A stretch of 64,000 bases of DNA. It comes from Stieleria mannarensis. GTDB lineage: Bacteria; Planctomycetota; Planctomycetia; Pirellulales; Pirellulaceae. The DNA lies in assembly GCF_014154935.1 (NCBI RefSeq), contig NZ_JACEHH010000048.1, positions 1 through 64,000 of the forward strand, given 5' to 3'. A program made the position numbers and the translations under genes. This document shows, one piece after another, positions 28,800 through 35,800 of the stretch. The notes beneath the pieces were generated by a model. That model saw nothing but the letters and a program-made list of their open reading frames with translations, was not told where the DNA came from and ran no database searches. Position 1 is the stretch's first letter, and every line of letters begins with the position of its first letter.

Positions 28800-28854
28800 G
28801 GCAGCGCGAACCCACGGATGGAGTGCAGCCTGGGATCCGTGGGTTCGCGCTGCC
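28800..28854. repeat. Perfect 20-bp inverted repeat with 15-nt loop
   Basis: Bases 28800-28819 (ggcagcgcgaacccacggat) are exactly complementary to 28835-28854. A third partial copy (cccacggatggcagcgcgaa) precedes it at about 28791. The stem is GC-rich but no T-run follows. It lies in the 359-bp gap between the isomerase-like gene and trpA, which also holds a half REP-like repeat at 28914-28939. Confidence 0.93.
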
Positions 28855-28913
28855 ATCGGTGGGCTCAGACGATTCCCCCTGACCTCCATCTCCAACGCAA
28901 CGACAGGCTTGTG

Positions 28914-28939
28914 TTCCACGCTCTGGCGAGCGTCGCTAC
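28914..28939. repeat. Half copy of the REP-like repeat upstream of trpA
   Basis: The sequence ttccacgctctggcgagcgt, then cgctac, matches the right module of the repeat at 9961-10028. It lies about 110 bp upstream of trpA. Confidence 0.8.
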
Positions 28940-29046
28940 TGCGGGGCGTTCCGCGTCCCGGGGGTCTAAACGACGGCCCCGGTTTGGAGTACGCTTTCGC
29001 CTTCTCCTTGCCTGCCAGTTTCCCATCAAAACGGTTGACGCCCCCC

Positions 29047-29862
29047 ATGTCCGCCATCGACGATTTGTTTGCCCGATTGAAGTCTGAACAGCGCAAGGCG
29101 TTGATGCCATTCATCACCGCGGGCGATCCGAGCATCGAGGCGACGGGCGTGATTCTGGAGCGATTGGCCGCTGCGGGCGCGGATCTGGCTGAAATCGGCA
29201 TCCCCTACAGCGACCCGGTTGCCGATGGCCCGGTGATTCAGGCCTCGTATCAACGTGCGCTCGATCACGGATTTCGGCTTCAACAGGCGTTCCAATTGGG
29301 ACAGGACAAGGCGGCGGGGCTGGGAATGCCGCTGGTGACGATGGTCAGCTACGCGATCATCTACCGCGTCGGGCTGCGGGAATACGTCCGGCGGGCCAAG
29401 GCGGCCGGCTACGCCGGGGCGATCGTTCCGGACTTGTTGGTCGAAGAGGCCGAGGAGTTATCCAAGATCTGTCGCGACGAAGATTTCAGCCTGATCCAAC
29501 TGGTCACCCCCACCACGCCTCGCGAGCGTCAGGTCCAGATCGCGAATTCCTCCTCGGGGTTTCTGTACTACGTCTCGGTGACCGGCATCACGGGCGAACG
29601 GAACGAATTGCCCACCGATCTGCTGGAGAGTGTCCGTTGGTTGCGGGGACAGACCGAGTTGCCGATTTGCATCGGGTTCGGAATCAGCGGCGCGGACATC
29701 GCCGCCAAATTAGCTCCGGTGGCCGACGGGCTGATCGTCGGTTCGGCGGTCGTGCGTCGAATTGCCGAACATCAGGAGGCGGCGGACGCGGCCGATGCGG
29801 TGGCCAAATTCGTGGCCGAATTGCGGTCGGCGATCGATTCAGTGGCGTCTGCGGCAAGCTAG
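29047..29862 (+). CDS. trpA: Tryptophan synthase alpha chain
   Basis: The 271-residue barrel enzyme cleaves indole-3-glycerol phosphate to indole and glyceraldehyde 3-phosphate. Catalytic Glu49 and Asp60 fall within ADLAEIGIPYSDPVADGP. Further landmarks are GYAGAIVPDLLVEEAEEL (the PDLP-type loop), VSVTGITGERNELP and ICIGFGISG. The open frame reaches back to 28609 into the preceding gene, but the family start is MSAIDDLFARLKSEQR at ATG 29047. It stands alone without trpB or other trp genes, as is common in planctomycetes with scattered trp genes. Confidence 0.97.
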   Translation: MSAIDDLFARLKSEQRKALMPFITAGDPSIEATGVILERLAAAGADLAEIGIPYSDPVADGPVIQASYQRALDHGFRLQQAFQLGQDKAAGLGMPLVTMVSYAIIYRVGLREYVRRAKAAGYAGAIVPDLLVEEAEELSKICRDEDFSLIQLVTPTTPRERQVQIANSSSGFLYYVSVTGITGERNELPTDLLESVRWLRGQTELPICIGFGISGADIAAKLAPVADGLIVGSAVVRRIAEHQEAADAADAVAKFVAELRSAIDSVASAAS

Positions 29863-30078
29863 GCAATCTTTACGGCTTCGCACGCTTGATTCGACGGCAA
29901 AATCCGAAAAAACCTACCTGCTAGCAGGTGGAACCGCCGAAATCTACAGCAACACCGGTCCGACACGGATTTTCCGTAGGCGTTGTGCCACCCGTGATGG
30001 AGAGTCCCGCGAACGTCGCGGGCGGCTCTTGAGAACGTCACCGGCCGGAGCGATTTGGAACTGTAGGAGGCATTTCCC

Positions 30079-31218
30079 ATGCGACGAAAGTATCTCGGAT
30101 TGGCGATCGCTGCGATCACCGCGTTGGGCCCAGGTTCGGCCTTTGGCGGCGACAAAGAGATCGCCCAAGAAATCATGACCCGTTTGAAAGGCAACCGTGA
30201 CTCCGGTGCCCTCAAAGACTTTACGCTTGACATGAAAGTGGATCAGGGCGTCGTCCTGTTCCGCGGCAGCGTCAGCGAGAACGAACAAAAACAGCTTGTC
30301 CTTGCAGCGGCCGAAGGCGTTGAAGGGATCACCAAGGTCGTCGACGAAGTCGCGATCAAGGCGGATTCCACGCCCGAAGTCGCCGCAGCGTCACAGCCCG
30401 CCGACAGCGACCAGTCGCTCCGCAACATGCTGACGACTGACCTGCTGCAGGCCGATGAGCTGACCGCCGAAGCTCCCCAGCGCGTCGCCGCGTTGGAGAT
30501 CGCTCCGGGCCAAGTTCAACCGACCGCTGCGGTCGAATTGGCAGCCCCCGCCGGAATGAGCGACCAACAAGTCGTCGCCGGCGTCGTGCAAGCTCTCGGT
30601 GCAGCCCAAAAGGACGGCCGACTGAAGGGATTTGGCGTCGACGTCAAATGCCTGGACGGAATCGTTTCGATCGAAGGACGCGCCCGTTCGGCCGAACAAC
30701 GCCAGCGAATCATTAGCATTGCGGAAGCCGCTCCCGGTGTTCAAGGTATCGACCAAGCGATCACCGTGATCGGCCAGCCCGCACCGGCACTCAGCCGCAA
30801 CGGCGGTATCCCGGCCCAATTGGCCAGCAACCGGATGGCAGCGGTCAACGGGAACCAAGTCCCCGCCATGGCCGCACCGTACCAGACGAACCAGCCGGTT
30901 CCGATGGCACAAACCTCCGCCCCCGTCATGGGCGCGCCCGCCGCGGGCATGCCGATGCAGGGCACCCCGGTCGCCATGAACCATGGCATGGGCGTCGGAG
31001 CACCTCGCTATGACGCTCCCAACCTGCCCAATTACGCTTGGCCAGGCTACGCATCTTACCCGAACTACGCTGCGTTGACTTACCCTCAACAGTACAGCCC
31101 TTCGGCATGGCCTTACATCGGCCCGTTCTATCCCTACCCGCAAGTCCCGCTGGGATGGCGTAAGGTGTCACTGGAATGGGACGATGGATGGTGGTTCCTG
31201 GACTTCACCGATCGCTAA
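30079..31218 (+). CDS. Exported BON-domain protein
   Basis: The 379-residue protein starts with a signal peptide (MRRKYLGLAIAAITALGPGS, cleavage near AFGG). It contains two BON domains, about residues 25-95 (VDQGVVLFRGSVSENEQ, ITKVVDEVAIK) and 155-235 (LDGIVSIEGRARSAEQRQRI, VQGIDQAITVIG). BON domains bind lipid or membrane surfaces. A Pro/Met/Ala-rich linker leads to a tyrosine-rich C-terminus (LPNYAWPGYASYPNYA) ending WDDGWWFLDFTDR. A strong AGGAGG (about 30065-30070) lies eight bases before the ATG, unusual in this window and suggesting high expression. An intrinsic terminator follows at 31270. It is likely an envelope protein. Confidence 0.88.
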   Translation: MRRKYLGLAIAAITALGPGSAFGGDKEIAQEIMTRLKGNRDSGALKDFTLDMKVDQGVVLFRGSVSENEQKQLVLAAAEGVEGITKVVDEVAIKADSTPEVAAASQPADSDQSLRNMLTTDLLQADELTAEAPQRVAALEIAPGQVQPTAAVELAAPAGMSDQQVVAGVVQALGAAQKDGRLKGFGVDVKCLDGIVSIEGRARSAEQRQRIISIAEAAPGVQGIDQAITVIGQPAPALSRNGGIPAQLASNRMAAVNGNQVPAMAAPYQTNQPVPMAQTSAPVMGAPAAGMPMQGTPVAMNHGMGVGAPRYDAPNLPNYAWPGYASYPNYAALTYPQQYSPSAWPYIGPFYPYPQVPLGWRKVSLEWDDGWWFLDFTDR

Positions 31219-31269
31219 GGCGAAATCGGTCGATGGACAGAGACTCCAGCCACAGTTCTGGAAATCGCT

Positions 31270-31306
31270 GCCGCGGGGAACAAGACAGTTCCTCGCGGCT
31301 TTTTTT
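31270..31306 (+). terminator. Rho-independent terminator of the BON-protein gene
   Basis: A 12-bp perfect stem (gccgcggggaac / gttcctcgcggc, 31270-31281 and 31288-31299) with a six-base loop is followed by seven T residues. It lies 50 bp after the BON gene stop codon and has textbook form. Confidence 0.95.
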
Positions 31307-31364
31307 ATGGCCGCACGAGCCGCGCCGTCAGTGGAACTGGCACGGGCCTAAGCGCTGGTGTCTA

Positions 31365-31610
31365 GCTGGACAGCGCCACTTTGAATCAGAAACACCAGGA
31401 TTTGCGGGTTCGAGTTGATCGTACTCGTACTCAGACGTTTCGCCGGTACTCGTATCTCCTACTCGATCCGCAAGTTTCCCACGAGCTATCGAGTAGGAGT
31501 ACGAGTACCACTTTGTTGAGTACGAGTACGACTGGCGTGAAACTCATCCCATCTACGACGGTGTTTCCGGCATTTTTTGAGCAAGTCGCCGTAAAGTGGC
31601 GCTGTCCAGC
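31365..31610. mobile_element. 246-bp MITE-like element with 18-bp perfect terminal inverted repeats
   Basis: The ends gctggacagcgccacttt (31365-31382) and its exact reverse complement (31593-31610) bound the element. The interior holds a second, larger inverted repeat built from gtactcgta/tacgagtac and ctcctactcgat/atcgagtaggag words (31422-31475 against 31488-31530). There is no open frame of note. The end sequence partly recurs at 41845-41857 (tggcgctgtcc). The rest of the 690-bp gap to the next gene holds the terminator at 31270 and a repeat fragment near 31655-31690 (gcctgaacaccagcgcttcg); nothing else is recognised. Confidence 0.85.
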
Positions 31611-31908
31611 GAGCGTTTAGGCGATTCCCGGTCGCTGCTTCGCAGCGATAGTGGGCTAAAGCCTGAACACCAGCGCTTCGCTGTCCGAGGAAAGATAGAA
31701 TCGCCGAGGGGTTGTGAAAGTCATCCACAGCGGCCGTCGGCCGTGCAACATTGCGGCCGTGAAACAGCACGCCACCCACGGAATCGGTAAAACTCCTGAT
31801 TTACCCGCAAGATCCGCATAAGTTGACACGATAACTGTCTGTACAAGCGGAACCCAATCGCGCTAGAACGCGCGATCTCGTTATCGAACACCAGGGAAGG
31901 TTGCTCGG

Positions 31909-32562
31909 ATGACCAACACGACGGACAGTCAATCAAACAACGCCGCCCAGGCAGAGCGTCTGGAATCGGCCATGAAAGGTGCGAGTGCCCTTTCGCCTCT
32001 CGCACGCAAAGTCAGCTTCGTCACGATGGCCTGCGTTGCCATCGGAATGACCGGATGCTACGGCGTCGGCACGAACTACAACCTGGGATTCCTAGGATTC
32101 CCGATCCCCGTTAGCCCGTATTATCAACACAAGGCTGAAGAGGAGTTCTGGAAGAAAGAACGCTACGACAGGGTTCCGATCCTGGGCCCGACCACCTCCG
32201 GTGGCGCCCCGGTCGCTTTGGATCCGCCCAGCGACGACGAAGTGATGCACGCGCTCGAAAGCGCCCGTCCCGTCCAAGGCGGCATCCCGTTGTTGTATGA
32301 AAAGCAACGCAACGACGTCCGGATCATCAAGGAAAAGATCGCCGACTACGTCGATCCGCCGCGGTTCTATCCGCTGATCGGACCGGCCCAACTGCACCAC
32401 GCACACTACAAGTGCACGATCTACTTCGAAGAGAAGACCACGATCGGTTATCCCGTGCCGCACACGCTGCACGATCGCGAAGCCGTCGAAGTCGTCTACA
32501 TCGACCACAACCACTTCCACATGGTGGGCGACGTCGAACCGTACACCACACCGGCACTGTAG
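31909..32562 (+). CDS. Planctomycete-type small lipoprotein of unknown function
   Basis: The 217-residue protein has a long hydrophilic leader of about 33 residues, then a hydrophobic stretch and lipobox (VSFVTMACVAIGMTGC). The lipidated Cys would be near residue 50. The mature part is compact, with YNLGFLGFPIPVSPYYQHK, ILGPTTSGGAPVALDPP, a central segment rich in charged residues, and a C-terminal half rich in His, Tyr and Val (LHHAHYKCTIYFEE, VYIDHNHFHMVGDVEP). I do not recognise a named domain. It follows a MITE-like element and ends at a strong terminator, so it is a single-gene unit. An envelope location is inferred. Confidence 0.75.
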   Translation: MTNTTDSQSNNAAQAERLESAMKGASALSPLARKVSFVTMACVAIGMTGCYGVGTNYNLGFLGFPIPVSPYYQHKAEEEFWKKERYDRVPILGPTTSGGAPVALDPPSDDEVMHALESARPVQGGIPLLYEKQRNDVRIIKEKIADYVDPPRFYPLIGPAQLHHAHYKCTIYFEEKTTIGYPVPHTLHDREAVEVVYIDHNHFHMVGDVEPYTTPAL

Positions 32563-32597
32563 CCCGATTCACCAAGGGTTCCGCTTCAAACGACAAC

Positions 32598-32635
32598 GCC
32601 GGCTTTGCGATCCAATCGCGGAGCCGGCTTTTTTT
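32598..32635 (+). terminator. Rho-independent terminator of the small lipoprotein gene
   Basis: The stem gccggctttgcgat / atcgcggagccggc (32598 onward) is followed by seven T residues ending at 32635. It lies about 35 bp after the stop codon. Confidence 0.93.
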
Positions 32636-32784
32636 GTTTGTGAAACGAGGGCAGCAACCAATGGCGCGGGCTTAACCGCTAGGAAATGAACTGGCCGATC
32701 GAGTAACAAGTGGTCGGCGGAGGGGGATCCGACGTCCTTTTTAGGTCGTCGCACAGAGCCCCTCGGGCGAGCACGCCTCACGGG

Positions 32785-32806
32785 CGACCGCCCAGAAGGG
32801 CGGTCG
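32785..32806. repeat. Hairpin of the CGACCGCCC/GGGCGGTCG repeat family
   Basis: A 9-bp perfect stem with an agaa loop lies between convergent genes, 35 bp beyond the end of the giant haem-binding gene. A diverged copy (cgaccgcccggaaggcccgtcg) is at about 39146-39167, so the two flank the giant gene. It may help end transcription from the right, but no T-run is present. Confidence 0.7.
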
Positions 32807-32840
32807 TACTTTCGAAAAGCGATCATCCTACGCGAGACGG

Positions 32841-35800
32841 CTATTCTCCCTCCGACCGCAACAACGCGATCACGTCGGCAACGTCTTGCGGTGACAATTC
32901 CTTTTCCAACCCGTCGGGCATCAACGATTTCCCCGATGCCCGCAGTTCTTCGATCTCCGACCGCAGCACCGTTTCGCGTTTGCCTTCGTTGGACAGCAGC
33001 GTGATGCTGCTGCCGGTCTCCGTCCCCAACAATCCGTTGCGGACGCGGCCGTCTTCGGTCAGCACCACGTAGGTCAGGTAGCGTGCCTCGACCGCGGCAC
33101 TCGGGTCCAGGATGTTCGCCAACAGCACCTGCGGTCGTTTGTCGGTGATCGATGCCAGGTTGGGTCCGACGTCATGCCCAACTTGCCCCAGTCGATGACA
33201 GGCCGCACAGCTCTTGGCGAAGACCTTTTTGCCCCGGTCGGCATCGCCGGTCAGCGTCAACGCAGATTGGTAATCTTCGATCACACGCTTGCGATCCGGA
33301 GTCGTCGACGAAGCAAACATTTCGGTCCAACTCGCTCGCAGAGCTTTGTCTTTGGTCGCCAACAGGCGTTCACGAACCGCCGGGCCGATTTCTCCGATGG
33401 ATACCTGTTGCGAACGCACCTCCGCCAACAACGCCGTACTCCATCCCTCGCGTCCGGCCAGGACATCAAGCACACGGGAGCGGACCGCCGGGCCAAACGA
33501 CGACCAACCGCCCAGCAACGCGTCCGCAACCTGTGAAATGCGGTCATCGGACTGACGTTCGACGTCCTTCTCTGTCCGTTGACCTGCGTCATGCACACGG
33601 GGCGGACTTGCCAAGTGATCGACCACCGCAAGTTGCAACTCGATGGTCGAACGTGGAACCAACAAATCGGAAAGCCGTTGCAAATCATCGTCGAAAGATT
33701 CCTGCTGTCGCAACAATAGCCGCAACGACGCGGCGGCCGAAGGAGTCAAACTTTGCGGGCCGTCGGAGAGCACACGCCGCGCCCGCCGGATCGTTTGATC
33801 AATGGCTTGTTGATGTTGATCAGAGAGCTGCGCGATCGAAAAACGACGCTTGCCCAGTCCGTCCAGCAGATCCGCCAGACCTGAGATCTGCCACGGCGTG
33901 AGCGATTCATCCGCGACATCGCACAGCCTGGCCGTGACCAGACCGATCGCCCGGGCATCCCCCAACGCCGCGACCTGTGCGAACAAGATGGGCTGCAGCG
34001 TCCGTTTTGCGGTCGATGGGGCTGCAGCAAATTCCGTCCGGCTCAGAAACGCATCGAGCACATCGGCGATGTTCCGCTGGCTCAATGATCCCATCACGTT
34101 GGCAATCAGATACGCGTCGGCCATTGGATGGCTTGCCAGAGCGACCAGCGCCTCGGCCGCCCGCGAATCATCGTATTCTCCAAGTGTTGCGGCTAACTGT
34201 AGTCGCACCTTGGCGTTTTGGTCGTCGACAAGCGAGACGAGCTGGGCGATGTCAATGCGATGCTGTGCAGCCAACCGCACGGCTTGGCGGCGGACTCCCG
34301 CGTGCGGATCACGCAGCGCTGCCTGCAGGACGTCAGTGCTCAATGCCTGCATCCCATCGAGCGTGCACAGGGCTTGCAACCTCGATCGGGGACTTGCGTC
34401 CTTGGCGGTCATCGATTCCAAAATGGAAACCGCCGTCCGGTCGCCTGTGCGAACCAATTCACGCTGCGCCACGTCGCGTTGCCATCCGTTGGAGCTGGTC
34501 ATCGCGGTCAGCAGTCCCTCGGTCGTCTTCTCGATCCTTGGCAATTTTGGATTCCCACCGGCCGGAACCACGCGATAGATCCGCCCATGGTTTTCGCCCA
34601 GCCGATAGTACGGACGCAGTTCATCCTTGCCGTTTTGCGGCAGCCACTGGGGGTGTTCGATCATGTAACGGTACATGTCGACCACCCACAACGCCCCATC
34701 AGGCCCGGTACGTACCATCACCGGCCGACACCAGCGGTCTTCACTGGCAAAAAAATCAACGACGTCTTCAGCCGGATCACGTCGGAACCCAAAGCTCGCA
34801 CCGTCGTCGAAAATGATGTTGTGTTGGACCAAGTTGTGAAACGGTTCACAGGTAAATGCGTGTTGTTCGTCATCGCGACTGGAAAACAACAGGTCATCTC
34901 GATAGACCATTGCCGAACAGGCCGACGTAAATCTGCCGGACTGGTTGAAACTGTGAAACCGCTTCTGCAGTTGCGCCGCGGGGAGTACCGGCGGATTGAC
35001 CGGCGTGACGACTTGATGCTTCGGATCCGGCGGCGCGAAGTGCGGATTGCGGCGAATGTCTTCGTCGGCCAAGACATAGTGCCAAAGCGGACGACTGTTC
35101 TGCACGCCGAACCAATTGCCCCAGTCATCGCGGTTGCGTCCGTACTGCGACGGCCCGCTCTGTGGATCGACCTCGCCGCTGTCGGGGCGAAAGCGGAAAT
35201 CGCGGCTGCCGACTTGATAACTCTTGCCCGTGATCGCCGACGTGATCTGGTTGCCTTTGCCGTACCCCGAATGATGGCTGCCGCTGGCGCAGTGAACCCA
35301 ATTGTCCAACCCCCAGCGCAATCCGTTCACGCGCAATTGTTGGTTGCCTTCCAAGAACCCATTCAACAGCGGTCGACGAACGTCCGCTTTGCCATCTCCG
35401 TTGCTGTCCTCTAAATACAGAATCTGGGGCGCGGCCGTCACCAACACGCCGTCGCCCCAAACCAGAATCCCGTTAGGAAAACTTAGTCCGTCGGTGAACA
35501 ACGTGGATGTTTCGTAGCGTCCATCGCCATCACGATCCTCCAACACCCGAATCCGACCTCCCGGCTTGCCTTGACCGTCCATGCCCAGCGGATAGTCGGC
35601 CATTTCCACCACCCACAGTTTTCCATCGAGCCCCCATTCGATCGCAACGGGGTCTTTCAATTGTGGCTCGCTGGCGACCAATTGAACCTCGTATCCCTCG
35701 CGAACGTGGATGCGGTCCAGCGAATCGTCTGCGTCGGTTGGTGTCGGTTCCGCCGCGGCTTGGTCGGGTACCGAGGCAGCCACAGCGGTGGCCGGTTTGA

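Noticed and set aside
34218-35414. Plus-strand frame of 398 codons inside the giant haem-binding gene
   Set aside because: It is antisense to recognisable HEAT/propeller sequence and shows no protein family pattern.
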